This document shows positions 50,473 to 59,030 of a stretch of DNA of 64,000 nucleotides, piece after piece. The notes under the pieces are model-generated. The model was given only the letters and a program-made list of their open reading frames with translations. It ran no database searches and had not been told where the DNA came from. The stretch is from assembly GCA_017983635.1 (NCBI GenBank), contig JAGOBA010000001.1:62001-126000 (forward strand), written 5' to 3'. Origin of the DNA: Alphaproteobacteria bacterium (GTDB taxonomy: Bacteria > Pseudomonadota > Alphaproteobacteria > Micropepsales > Micropepsaceae). The number at the start of each line of letters is the position of its first letter. The stretch's first letter is position 1. A program made the translations under genes and the position numbers.

Positions 50473-53121
50473 TCAGCCCAGCCGCGCCAACGCCTCCGCC
50501 AGCTTCGCGCGCTGCGCGTCGTACTCGGCGCGCTTCTCGCGTTGCTCTTCGATCACCTCTTCGGGTGCCTTCGCGACGAACGCCTCGTTGCCCAACTTCG
50601 CATCGATGCGGCCGATTTCGGCTTCGGCTTTTTGCATGTCCTTCGACAACCGCGCGCGTTCTTTCGCAAAGTCAATCACGCCCTCGAGCGCGAGCCCTGC
50701 CGTCCCCTGCCCCACGACGATCTGCGCCGAGCCTTTGGCAAGCTCTCCCGTCGTCGCCGTTTCAAGCCGCGCCAGTCGCAACACGAGTTCGTTGTGCTGT
50801 GCGAGCCACGCCGCCTCTTCCCCGGCGCCGGTCTTTAGCGTGAGCGGCAGCTTCGCCGACGGCGGCACGTTCATTTCCGCGCGCACCGAGCGCACCTCGG
50901 AGATCAACGACTTCACCCAATTCATCTCAGCGGCAGCATCCTTGTCGTGCGGGATCGCTTCGTAGTTCGGCCAGTCGGCCGAGATCAGCATCGTCGTCCG
51001 CTTCGGCCCATGCTCGCCCGTCGCGCGCCAAAGCTCCTCGGTGATAAAGGGAATGAACGGATGGGCGAGCTTCAGCATCTCATCCATTACCCACGCCGCC
51101 GTCGCCCGCGTCTCCGCCTTTTGATGTTCGTCGTGGCCCATGAGGATCGGCTTGATGAACTCAAGATACCAATCGCAATAGACGTTCCACACGAACTCGT
51201 AGAGCGCGCCGGCCGCGTCGTTGAAGCGGAACGCCTCGATCGCGGCGGTGAGTTCGTTGCGCGCGCGCACGAGCTCGCCCACGATCCAGCGGTTGACGGT
51301 CGAGGTCAGCTTCGCCGGATCGAAGTTCGCCGTGCGCTTGCACTCGTTCATCTCGCAAAATCGCGCGGCGTTCCAAATTTTCGTGCAGAAATTGCGATAG
51401 ATCTCGACGCGGCTGCGTCCCATGCGCAGGTCCTTGCCCGCCGCCGCCGCAATCGCGAGCGCAAAGCGCAACGCGTCGGCGCCGAATTCGTCGATCAGCG
51501 TCAACGGATCGACGACATTGCCTCGCGTCTTCGACATCTTCTGACCCTTCTCGTCGACGACGCGAGGGTGGATGTAGACCGTGTGGAACGGCACCTTGTT
51601 CGTAAAATGCAGCCCGAACATCATCATCCGCGCCACCCAGAAAAAGATGATGTCGAACATCGTGACGAGAACATCGGTCTTGTAGTAACGGCGCAGCTCC
51701 GGCGTGTCCTCGGGCCAACCCAACGTCGAAAACGGCCAAAGCCCCGACGAGAACCACGTATCGAGCACGTCGGGATCGCGCCGAAGCGTGACGTCGCGCC
51801 CGTGCTTCGCTTTCGCGGCAGCGTGAGCCTCCGCTTCGGTTTCCTCGACGAAGATGTTGCCCTGATCGTCGTACCAAGCGGGGATCTGATGCCCCCACCA
51901 TAGTTGGCGCGACACGCACCACGGCTGAATGCTCTCGAGCCAACGGTAGTACGTGTCAGCAAACCGCTCAGGCACGAACACCGTCTCGCCCTCGCGCACT
52001 GCTTTCAGCGCCCGTTCCGCCAGCGGCTTCACGTTCAAATACCACTGCTCGGTCAGCATTGGCTCGATTACGATCGTCTTCGTCTTCTCGTCGTGCGGCA
52101 CTGCATGCGTCACCGGCTCGATCTTCTCGATGAGCCCGAGCGCCTCCAGATCGGCCACGATCCGCTTGCGCGCCTCGAACCGGTCGAGTCCGCGATAGGC
52201 CGCCGGCGCCTTGTCGTTGATCTTGCCGTCGAGCGTCAGAATGTTCAGCGCTTCAAGCTTGTGCCGGCGCCCGACCTCATAGTCGTTGAAGTCGTGCGCG
52301 GGCGTGATCTTCACAGCGCCCGAACCCTTCTCCGGGTCCGCATAGTCGTCCGCCACGATCGGGATCAGCCGGTCGCTGAGCGGCAAGCGCACCTGCATGC
52401 CGACCAACGCCTTGTAGCGCTCGTCGTCCGGATGCACCGCGATCGCCGTGTCGCCCAGCATCGTCTCCGGCCGCGTTGTCGCGATCGTAATGGTCTGATC
52501 GCTGCCCTCGATCGGATACTTGATGTGCCAGAGGTTGCCCTTGATCTCGATATTCTCGACCTCAAGATCGCTGACCGCCGTCTGCAACTTCGGATCCCAA
52601 TTCACGAGCCGCGTGTCTTTGTACATCAGCCCCTGTTTGTGACAGGCGACGAAGACCTTCAGCACGGCCTTGCTCAGACCCTCGTCCAGCGTGAAGCGCT
52701 CGCGCGACCAGTCGCACGACGCGCCGAGGCGGCGCAGCTGGCGATTGATCATGCCGCCCGATTCCGCCTTCCACTCCCACACCCGCTTCACGAACTCTTC
52801 GCGCCCGATCTTCTGGCGCGAGGTCTGCCGCTCCGCGAGCTGCCGCTCGACCACGATCTGCGTCGAGATGCCCGCATGGTCGAGCCCCGGCTGCCAGAGA
52901 ACGTCCTTGCCGCGCATCCGTTCGAACCGGCAGAGAATGTCTTGCACCGTGTTGTTGAGTGCGTGCCCCATGTGCAGCGCACCCGTCACGTTGGGCGGCG
53001 GGATCACGATCGTGAACGGCTTCGCGTTCGGCCGGTTGCCCGCACGGAAGGCGCCGGACGCCTCCCACGCTTGGTAGAGCCGGTCTTCAACGTCTTTTGG
53101 GGTGTAGGTTTTTTCCAGCAT
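50473..53121 (-). CDS. valS: Valyl-tRNA synthetase
   Basis: An 882-residue class I synthetase with editing domain. The HIGH motif is HMGH (50-53, within NVTGALHMGHALNN), the CP1 editing domain covers about 185-335, and KMSKS appears as KMSKTRGNVVDP near residue 530. A C-terminal coiled coil (about 820-882) is the ValS tRNA arm. I use ATG 53121 (MLEKTYTP); the frame continues upstream without homology. popZ lies 86 bases upstream and tolC beyond it, the normal alphaproteobacterial order. Confidence 0.96.
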   Translation of the reverse strand: MLEKTYTPKDVEDRLYQAWEASGAFRAGNRPNAKPFTIVIPPPNVTGALHMGHALNNTVQDILCRFERMRGKDVLWQPGLDHAGISTQIVVERQLAERQTSRQKIGREEFVKRVWEWKAESGGMINRQLRRLGASCDWSRERFTLDEGLSKAVLKVFVACHKQGLMYKDTRLVNWDPKLQTAVSDLEVENIEIKGNLWHIKYPIEGSDQTITIATTRPETMLGDTAIAVHPDDERYKALVGMQVRLPLSDRLIPIVADDYADPEKGSGAVKITPAHDFNDYEVGRRHKLEALNILTLDGKINDKAPAAYRGLDRFEARKRIVADLEALGLIEKIEPVTHAVPHDEKTKTIVIEPMLTEQWYLNVKPLAERALKAVREGETVFVPERFADTYYRWLESIQPWCVSRQLWWGHQIPAWYDDQGNIFVEETEAEAHAAAKAKHGRDVTLRRDPDVLDTWFSSGLWPFSTLGWPEDTPELRRYYKTDVLVTMFDIIFFWVARMMMFGLHFTNKVPFHTVYIHPRVVDEKGQKMSKTRGNVVDPLTLIDEFGADALRFALAIAAAAGKDLRMGRSRVEIYRNFCTKIWNAARFCEMNECKRTANFDPAKLTSTVNRWIVGELVRARNELTAAIEAFRFNDAAGALYEFVWNVYCDWYLEFIKPILMGHDEHQKAETRATAAWVMDEMLKLAHPFIPFITEELWRATGEHGPKRTTMLISADWPNYEAIPHDKDAAAEMNWVKSLISEVRSVRAEMNVPPSAKLPLTLKTGAGEEAAWLAQHNELVLRLARLETATTGELAKGSAQIVVGQGTAGLALEGVIDFAKERARLSKDMQKAEAEIGRIDAKLGNEAFVAKAPEEVIEEQREKRAEYDAQRAKLAEALARLG

Positions 53122-53207
53122 GGCGATCTCTTGAAACAAAAGGGGATACGCGCGCAAGCCCATGGGGCTTACGCGGGGGTCCTGTCGAGCGTTCGGCTTA
53201 GATCAGT

Positions 53208-53786
53208 TTAGCGGCGGCGGCCGCTGCTCCGGGAAGCGCGCTCGACTTCCTGCTGTACGACGCGCTCTACGATTTCGGGCAGATGCTCTTCCAGCCATGC
53301 CGCCAGCATGGGTTTCATCATCTGGGTGACGATGTCTTCCAACGCCACCCCCGAGCCGACCGATACATCCCGCTCGCGGCTCAACATGCCGAACGCGTTC
53401 GTAACGGCCGACGAAGCCTGCGAAGACAGAATGCCTTCACGATCATCTTTTTCAACCATGTCAAAGTCCGATTGATTGCGCATGTGACGGGGTGGTTCTG
53501 GCGGTGGGGCCGAGCGACGCTGCACGCGCGGTTCCGGCGCGCGCATCGGCTCGGGCTCGGGACGCGGTGCGGCACGCCGGCGAGGCGGTTCGGGTTGCGA
53601 GGGGCTGCCGATCGTGCCGTCGTCGTGCACGACGTTCGTCAGTTCCAACACTTCGCCTTCGTGCGACGCGGACGCCGCCGCCGGCCCCGGGGCCTTACCG
53701 GGCTCCGCATCCTCGGAAATGATCCGCCGGATGGAGGCCAGAATCTCCTCCATCGTCGGTTCTTGTTGTGCCGCCGGACTTGGCAT
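53208..53786 (-). CDS. popZ: Polar organising protein PopZ (DUF2497)
   Basis: A 192-residue protein. The N-terminal helix EPTMEEILASIRRIISEDAE (about 9-28) is the PopZ client-binding motif. A proline- and acid-rich disordered middle follows, and the C-terminal helices LEDIVTQMMKPMLAAWLEEHLPEIVERVVQQEVER drive oligomerisation. PopZ condensates at the pole anchor ParB-parS and cell-cycle kinases. ATG 53786 has AGGAA upstream. The valS-popZ-tolC context is typical. Confidence 0.9.
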   Translation of the reverse strand: MPSPAAQQEPTMEEILASIRRIISEDAEPGKAPGPAAASASHEGEVLELTNVVHDDGTIGSPSQPEPPRRRAAPRPEPEPMRAPEPRVQRRSAPPPEPPRHMRNQSDFDMVEKDDREGILSSQASSAVTNAFGMLSRERDVSVGSGVALEDIVTQMMKPMLAAWLEEHLPEIVERVVQQEVERASRSSGRRR

Positions 53787-53926
53787 CGTTCCTAAAACCT
53801 CATCGCGCTCCCAGCGCGCCGTCTGTTTGGGGAAAACTAAGCCATGCACGCGGCAATTGCCAGTAGCCCTGTGAGGTCTACCAGGCAACCGCTCGCATTA
53901 CGGTGAACGGCCGAAAAGGCTCGGAT

Positions 53927-55336
53927 TCAGTATGTCGCTCCGCCGACCGGACGCCAGGTCTGCATGTAGTAATTGTCCGTCGGGTCGTAGAGCTGGACCG
54001 GAAGCTGCAATTCACCCGCCGTCAACTTGCCGATCGCGGCCATCAGCGAATAGCTGGCCACGACTTCGTCGCGCTCGCTTCGAACGAGCGCTACGCGTGC
54101 ATTCAGCAACTCCTGCTGCTGATCCAGCACGTCCAGCGTGGTCCGGGAGCCCACTTCAAGCTCCTGCTGCACGCCCTCAAAGGCAATTTCCGACGCCTTG
54201 ACCTGCTCCCGATTCGCCTCGGACGACGCTTTCGCTGCCCGGTAGGCTTCCCACGCGTTTGAAACGTTTTGGTCCGTGGACCTGCGCGCGTCTTCCGTGT
54301 CGAGCCGTGCCTTGTTGTTGAGCTCCTTGGCCTGGCGGATCTGCGCCCACTCGGCGCCGCCCTGGTAAAGCGGTACCGTGGCCGTCGCGGTCACCCGCGC
54401 GTCGTCGCCAACCGTCTCCGGTCCGCGCTCCTGGCCGCTACGGCCATAGCTCGCCTGCACCGTGACCGTCGGGAGCATCTGACCTACCGCGAGGTCGACG
54501 GCATGGCCGGCCGCTTCTTCTGATGCGCGCGCCGCGACCAAGTTCGGATTCTGCGCGTTTGCGATCGTGCGCGCCATTTCCTCGTTCTCCGGCACGGTCG
54601 GCACTGCCGGCTTCTGCTCCAGCGTTCCCGGCGCCTCGCCGACAATCCGCTCGTACGACAAGCGGCTTGCCTTCAGATTTGCTTCGGCGGCTGTCTGTGC
54701 GGATAAGCCCGCCGCGAGGCGCGCTTCGGCTTGCGCCACATCCGTCCGCGTGATCTCGCCGACGTCAAAGCGGGCTTGTGCCGCTTCGCGTTGCTTCTTC
54801 AACAGTTCGACGTTGGATTGATTCAGCTTAAGCACGGCCTCATCGCGAACCACGTTCATGTAGGCCGAGACCGCGTCCAGGAACACACCCTGCTCCGTCG
54901 CGTGCAGCCGCGCGCGGCCCGCGTCGACGCGCGAGTCGGCCTGGCGGCGCTGCGCCAAGATGCGCCCGCCCGCGAAAATGGTCTGCGTCGCCGTGACGTC
55001 GGCACTCCATGGCTCGGTTTTCTGGTGCGTGGGCAGCCCCAGGGGATTGAGCGGCGACGGATCGTTCTTCGCATCGCTGTGGATCTTCGAATAGTCCGCG
55101 CTCAAGGTCACGCGCGGCCGCCACTGTGCGATCGCTTTCGAAACCTCTTCGTCGGTCGCGCGCAAGTTCGCGCGCTCCGCCAAGAGTTGCGGATTGGACT
55201 GATACGCCTTCACGAGGGCATCGGTCAGCGAATCAGCTTGCGCGCTCGGCAACCAAAGCGCCGTCGCAAGCAAGGCCGCACGAAGGCCGATAATCGTCGG
55301 CCTGTGGAAAACCGACATGTTTTCCCCTGAACGCAT
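53927..55336 (-). CDS. tolC: TolC family outer-membrane channel
   Basis: About 469 residues. The signal peptide is ATALWLPSAQA, cleaved before DSLTDALVKAY. The two OEP repeats form a trimeric barrel-and-tunnel that works with tripartite efflux pumps and type I secretion. Repeats include QVKASEIAFEGVQQELEVGSRTTLDVLDQQQELLNARVALVRSERDEVVASYSLM in the C-terminal half. I start at ATG 55336 with GGGAGG just upstream; ATG 55318 has AGGGG and is equally usable. No pump gene is in the window. Confidence 0.93.
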   Translation of the reverse strand: MRSGENMSVFHRPTIIGLRAALLATALWLPSAQADSLTDALVKAYQSNPQLLAERANLRATDEEVSKAIAQWRPRVTLSADYSKIHSDAKNDPSPLNPLGLPTHQKTEPWSADVTATQTIFAGGRILAQRRQADSRVDAGRARLHATEQGVFLDAVSAYMNVVRDEAVLKLNQSNVELLKKQREAAQARFDVGEITRTDVAQAEARLAAGLSAQTAAEANLKASRLSYERIVGEAPGTLEQKPAVPTVPENEEMARTIANAQNPNLVAARASEEAAGHAVDLAVGQMLPTVTVQASYGRSGQERGPETVGDDARVTATATVPLYQGGAEWAQIRQAKELNNKARLDTEDARRSTDQNVSNAWEAYRAAKASSEANREQVKASEIAFEGVQQELEVGSRTTLDVLDQQQELLNARVALVRSERDEVVASYSLMAAIGKLTAGELQLPVQLYDPTDNYYMQTWRPVGGATY

Positions 55337-55434
55337 ACTACTCCCTCCCATAATCGGGGATGAAGTTAACAACCTGATCGTAAACTTCAGATTAGCGTTT
55401 AGGATTAAACGTGCGTTTGAACAACAAGAATCAC

Positions 55435-56091
55435 TTAGAAAACAAAGACTTTAGGACGCTCAAAAGAGGGAAGTAGCGGAACGTTCGCATCAAAAGCAAC
55501 TCTAGCGCTCAACGCACCCCCACGCTTCACGCAGAAGTTGGCCTGGCCCACAGGACCACTTTTGAAAATCGAGACGAGTCGTCCACCATCCTTCAGTTGG
55601 TCGACCCACGTCGCCGGAACTTCTTCAACGGCGCCATTCACGAAAATCACGTCGAACGGTGCCTGACTCGGCGCGCCAGCCTTGTGCGGCCCGACCACGC
55701 CATAGAGGCGCCCGAGCTTGTTCGCGCTGCGCAGTAAGGGCGCCGCGAACTTTGCCAACTCTTCGTCTTCTTCAAGTGCCACGACATCCGCCGACATCGT
55801 GCTCAACACCGCGGCTGAGTAACCTGTCGCACATGCAACATCGAGTACGCGATCGCTTTCCTTAATCTCCGCCAACTGCACCAGCTTCGAAAAGCTGCGC
55901 GGATCGAGCAAGAACCGCCCCGGCTTCACCTCGACGCATAGATCCGCATAGGCGACCGCCTTCAGCGCTGCCGGCACGAACCGTTCACGCTCGATCTTCA
56001 GCATCGCTTCGGTGATGCGTGTGTCGGTGACGTCGTTCGTACGCACCTGACCTTCGACCATGGAAGTACGCGCGGCGGACATGTCGGACAT
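55435..56091 (-). CDS. Second protein-L-isoaspartate O-methyltransferase family protein
   Basis: About 218 residues, related to Pcm but divergent. The start region (ARTSMVEGQVRTNDVTDTRITEAMLKIERERFVP) is the subtype found upstream of tolC in alphaproteobacteria. The SAM loop reads VLDVACATGYSAAVLS, where the canonical first pcm of this window has EIGTGSGY, so the glycine-rich motif is altered and activity on isoaspartyl proteins is doubtful. The start ATG 56091 fits homologous length; the open frame continues upstream. Confidence 0.8.
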   Translation of the reverse strand: MSDMSAARTSMVEGQVRTNDVTDTRITEAMLKIERERFVPAALKAVAYADLCVEVKPGRFLLDPRSFSKLVQLAEIKESDRVLDVACATGYSAAVLSTMSADVVALEEDEELAKFAAPLLRSANKLGRLYGVVGPHKAGAPSQAPFDVIFVNGAVEEVPATWVDQLKDGGRLVSIFKSGPVGQANFCVKRGGALSARVAFDANVPLLPSFERPKVFVF

Positions 56092-56163
56092 CGCGAAAGA
56101 ATCCAAAAAAGACCGGGAATCTGCGCCGCTTATATCGGCGCGGAGGCCATGTGACAACCGCCC

Positions 56164-57153
56164 CTATCTAAGCGTCGCAGAGAACGTCTCGTCGAGCATA
56201 ATCAGCCCGTCGCGCTCCAGCTTGTAGCGCGCGCGATAAACGCCTGCAGGCCATGCCGCACCCGTCCGCTTTCTCCCGGCAAAACTCAGCCACTGAACCT
56301 TGGCCTTGGCCAGCGGCGACGGGCCCTTCGAAACGAAAGCGTTTCCGTCAGGCCCAATAACGGTGAGCGTTTCAATGTCTCCCGCGCGCACGCCCAACAC
56401 ACGAACATAGGCAACAAGCGCCGGGCTCCGCAGGCCTGGAGCTGCCGGCGGCGCCCGCTCCAACGATGGCAAATCGAGTCCACGATCGGCAAACCCGCCA
56501 ACCAACAAGGCTGCGGGCTTGTACGCGATAGCAGCTGCGGCGGAGGCCTCCCACAAGCCGCTCGACGAGAGCCCGCACACTGTTGTTCCACTCGCCATGC
56601 CGGTGAACGGATCGACGACCGTCTCGCCCTTGCGCAGTTCGAAATGCAAATGCGCGAACTCGGTATCACCCGACAGCCCGACCAAGCCGAGTGCCCCACC
56701 GCGCGCTACTTTATCGCCAGCCTTCACCCGCACGCTGCCGCGGCGCATATGGCAGTATTGCGTCACCCAACCGTCGCCGTGCTCGACCACAACGCCATTG
56801 CCGCACTCGCGCCCCTTGATGTCGGGGGCTCCAGCATCGCGGATCGAGACATCGGCCATCTCGTCGCGCACGCCCTTCACGGTGCCATCAGCCGCAGCGC
56901 GGACCACGACGCCGGCATTCATCGCCGCCGCATCGCGCAGCCGGATGTCGGTCCCTTTGTGCCCATCATAGGTCAGCCCACCGCACGCAAAGTCCCGCGC
57001 GCCGGGTCCGGCGTCTTTGTCGACATAGTTCTGAACCTGACAGCCCTGCCCGATCGTGCAGCCGATCGGCAGCGACAGGCTTGGGGTCTCGCCGGCACGC
57101 ACCGGCAAGGAAAGCGCCACAGCCGCCGCGATGACCACAAAAGTCCTGCTCAT
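56164..57153 (-). CDS. Secreted M23 family metallopeptidase
   Basis: A 329-residue protein with signal peptide (MSRTFVVIAAAVALSLPVRA). The M23 domain has the zinc motif DGHKGTDI (His and Asp), WVTQYCHM and AHLHFELRKGETVVDPF, so unlike the LysM-M23 protein at 29756 its ligands look complete and it should hydrolyse peptidoglycan cross-links. A C-terminal region (about 240-329) of immunoglobulin-like strands follows. ATG 57153 is the only start with a signal peptide. It is divergent from tRNA-Cys by 91 bases. Confidence 0.86.
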   Translation of the reverse strand: MSRTFVVIAAAVALSLPVRAGETPSLSLPIGCTIGQGCQVQNYVDKDAGPGARDFACGGLTYDGHKGTDIRLRDAAAMNAGVVVRAAADGTVKGVRDEMADVSIRDAGAPDIKGRECGNGVVVEHGDGWVTQYCHMRRGSVRVKAGDKVARGGALGLVGLSGDTEFAHLHFELRKGETVVDPFTGMASGTTVCGLSSSGLWEASAAAAIAYKPAALLVGGFADRGLDLPSLERAPPAAPGLRSPALVAYVRVLGVRAGDIETLTVIGPDGNAFVSKGPSPLAKAKVQWLSFAGRKRTGAAWPAGVYRARYKLERDGLIMLDETFSATLR

Positions 57154-57244
57154 CCGCCCATTGGAACACAGCGGGCCCCGAAAGACCAAAGCCGTTTGTG
57201 GCGGCGGGGCCGCTCTGCTATAGCACCGCCCCGCGCTGAGATAG

Positions 57245-57318
57245 GGCCACGTGGCGGAGTGGTTACGCAGAGGTCTGCAAAACCTCGTACCCCGGTTCAA
57301 TTCCGGGCGTGGCCTCCA
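57245..57318 (+). tRNA. tRNA-Cys (GCA)
   Basis: A 74-nt tRNA. Acceptor GGCCACG pairs with CGTGGCC; discriminator U73 (a tRNA-Cys identity base) and CCA are encoded (57316-57318). Anticodon stem GAGGT/ACCTC with loop CTGCAAA gives GCA. T-arm GTTCAATTC is canonical. The last ten bases overlap the apparent start of the DUF3095 gene. Confidence 0.96.
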
Positions 57319-58460
57319 GCGCTTTACCTGCGGACTGCACCTTGGACGCCACCACCGTCACAAGCTTCGCCGACGTCTTGAACCCCGCCAACTATGTGAG
57401 CGTGCCGGACGGCTGGTTCGTCGCTGTCGGTGACGTCATCCAATCGACTTCAGCCATTGCCGCGGGCCGCTACAAGGACGTGAACCTGGCCGGCGCCGCG
57501 ACGATCGTCGGGATTCTGAACGCGTGCCCCGGGCGCGAGTTGCCCTACGCCTTCGGCGGCGACGGCGGCGTCGTGCTGATCCCGCCCGACCTCGCCGCGC
57601 AAGCCCGCAGTGCGCTTGCCGGCGTTCAGCAGATCGCGCGCAACGCGCTTGCTCTCGACATTCGTTGCGCGCTCGTTCCTCTCAGCGCCATCCGCGCCCA
57701 AAGCCGCGATGTGCGCGTCGCGTATCAAACGCTGGCGCCCGCGCGAAAGCTCGCGATGATGGCGGGCGGTGGCATCGACTGCGCGGAAGCGTTGTGCAAA
57801 TCGCAAGCGGGCGCCCCATTCGTCGTTGCGGCCGACACTAAAACCGCCGATGCCGATCTCTCCGGTCTTTCCTGCCGGTGGCAGCCATTGCTCTCGCGCC
57901 GCGGCGTGATGCTGACGGCTATCGTCCGCGCCAAGGACGACGCCGCGACGCTCGCCCCCGCCTACGCGCAAGTCTATGACAGCATCCAACACGCCACCTC
58001 GCGCGACGTCTGTCCGGTCGCGCTCTCGAATCTGCGCTCCACCTGGCCACCGCAGGGTGCCAGCCACGAACGCGCCTTCGGCCGCACGCTGTTCGAGGTC
58101 TACGGCCAGTCGCTGCTGGGCCTGATTTCGGAGAAAACGGGCCTTAAGATCGGCGGCTTCAACGGCGAGGCCTACATCAACGCGCTCCCGTCGCACTCCG
58201 ATTATCGCAAGTACGCCGACTCGTTACGCATGGTCATCGACTGCTCGACTCGGGAAGCCGATGGAATCGAGGCGATTCTCAGAGACTCGAAAGCCGCCGG
58301 TTTGATCGACTTCGGCCTCCATCGGGCCTCATCCGCGCTCATGACCTGCTTCGTGAGCTCAACGGACGACGGCGGCCATGTACATTTTATCGACGGTGCC
58401 GATGGTGGCTATGCGATGGCAGCACAAGAACTTAAGAGCCAAACCGCACCTCAGGTGTAA
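57309..58460 (+). CDS. DUF3095 protein with nucleotidyl-cyclase-like motifs
   Basis: A 383-residue soluble protein. Family blocks are TSFADVLNPANYVSVPDGWFVAVGDVIQSTSAI (20-50), GRYKDVNLAG (53-62) and LPYAFGGDGGVVLIP (78-92). The Asp42 in GDVIQST and Asp85 in GGDGG resemble the two metal aspartates of class III adenylate cyclase and GGDEF folds (D-x-x-x-S-T and GGD). The central and C-terminal parts (MAGGGIDCAEALCK; HVHFIDGADGGYAMAAQ) have no recognised motif. The start is uncertain: GTG 57309 lies inside tRNA-Cys, TTG 57342 is the next option; neither has a ribosome-binding site. Function is not established. Confidence 0.72.
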   Translation: MASSALPADCTLDATTVTSFADVLNPANYVSVPDGWFVAVGDVIQSTSAIAAGRYKDVNLAGAATIVGILNACPGRELPYAFGGDGGVVLIPPDLAAQARSALAGVQQIARNALALDIRCALVPLSAIRAQSRDVRVAYQTLAPARKLAMMAGGGIDCAEALCKSQAGAPFVVAADTKTADADLSGLSCRWQPLLSRRGVMLTAIVRAKDDAATLAPAYAQVYDSIQHATSRDVCPVALSNLRSTWPPQGASHERAFGRTLFEVYGQSLLGLISEKTGLKIGGFNGEAYINALPSHSDYRKYADSLRMVIDCSTREADGIEAILRDSKAAGLIDFGLHRASSALMTCFVSSTDDGGHVHFIDGADGGYAMAAQELKSQTAPQV

Positions 58461-58498
58461 GCCGGGTTACCGCAATTCATCGACTTGCGCCGATGTCG

Positions 58499-58514
58499 TT
58501 AACCCTTTGTTAAC
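58499..58514. promoter_or_regulatory. CtrA-binding-site match
   Basis: TTAACCCTTTGTTAAC matches the CtrA full site TTAA-N7-TTAAC exactly and, being palindromic, in both orientations. CtrA is the cell-cycle master regulator of alphaproteobacteria. The site is 39 bases after the DUF3095 stop and about 60 bases before a terminator, so it may control a very short plus-strand transcript. Confidence 0.5.
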
Positions 58515-58529
58515 CACCTCAGGCCAAAG

Positions 58530-58605
58530 TCTCCCTCGTCTTCCCATGAAGACACCCCACCATTTACCCAACTTTGGGCCCTGGTTCGCCAGGGCCCTTT
58601 TTCTT
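58530..58605 (+). ncRNA. Candidate small RNA with two hairpins
   Basis: Between the CtrA-like site and the stop of the next gene lie a 6-bp hairpin GTCTTC (58538-58543) / GAAGAC (58548-58553) with loop CCAT, a C-rich single-stranded linker (58554-58575), and the terminator hairpin at 58576-58597 followed by U-rich sequence. The layout (stem, unpaired C-rich seed, terminator) is that of a base-pairing small RNA. The boundaries are inferred; transcription has not been shown. Confidence 0.3.
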
Positions 58606-58607
58606 TC
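58576..58607 (+). terminator. Rho-independent terminator with UUCG loop
   Basis: A perfect 9-bp stem GGGCCCTGG (58576-58584) / CCAGGGCCC (58589-58597) capped by the extra-stable TTCG tetraloop, followed by TTTTTCTTTC. It acts on the plus strand, ending either the DUF3095 transcript or the candidate small RNA, and reaches the stop codon of the convergent small membrane gene. Confidence 0.9.
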
Positions 58608-58854
58608 AAGGGGTTGGCGGAGCCTGACGGGATCGCCACCAGCGCACGACTTTGACCTCGTTCACCCGTCGAAAACGCCGGACGCGGGCCGAATCCACCG
58701 ACAGCACCAAAAGGCCCGCCGGCAGCATCCAAAGCCCAAACACCGGGAGAACCGCGAGCGCGCTGCCCGCGACCAGGCCACCGCCTAGAGCCCGCCGCGC
58801 CATCTTGGATTTGGGCAGCTTCACCCGGAATTTTCCAACCTTCACGTGCGACAC
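58606..58854 (-). CDS. Small membrane protein of unknown function
   Basis: About 82 residues. A basic N-terminus (VKVGKFRVKLPKSKMARRALGGG) is followed by one or two membrane segments (LVAGSALAVLPVFGLWMLPAGLLVLSVD) and a strongly basic end (ARVRRFRRVNEVKVVRWWRSRQ). Comparable short proteins are common beside tRNA-Asn in alphaproteobacteria. I start at GTG 58854 with GGAGG 7 bases upstream; TTG 58878 and GTG 58845 are alternatives. No function is known to me. Confidence 0.72.
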   Translation of the reverse strand: MSHVKVGKFRVKLPKSKMARRALGGGLVAGSALAVLPVFGLWMLPAGLLVLSVDSARVRRFRRVNEVKVVRWWRSRQAPPTP

Positions 58855-58955
58855 GAGCGAGCCTCCGATGCAGGTCAAATTTTCTTTCGCGATTAACCTC
58901 GCTCTGATATAGGCACGGCCCTGCCGTCAGGAAAGCCAAGCGCTTTCTTCAATGT

Positions 58956-59030
58956 TCCTCGGTAGCTCAGTGGTAGAGCATCCGACTGTTAATCGGATGG
59001 TCGCTGGTTCGAATCCAGCCCGGGGAGCCA
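58956..59030 (+). tRNA. tRNA-Asn (GTT)
   Basis: A 75-nt tRNA including encoded CCA (59028-59030). Acceptor TCCTCGG pairs with CCGGGGA, one T-G pair. The anticodon loop in CCGACTGTTAATCGG gives GTT; discriminator G and T-loop GTTCGAATC are standard. The 59031-59184 stretch after it holds no gene that I can support. Confidence 0.96.

Noticed and set aside
51904-53211. 435-codon frame opposite valS
   Set aside because: Shadow of valS with no independent support.
58543-58785. Leader peptide starting at the ATG at 58546
   Set aside because: The frame runs through the terminator and antisense to the small membrane gene; composition is not protein-like.
57245-59030. Integration hot spot at tRNA-Cys and tRNA-Asn
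   Set aside because: No integrase, no direct repeat of a tRNA 3' end and no foreign gene content between or beside them.
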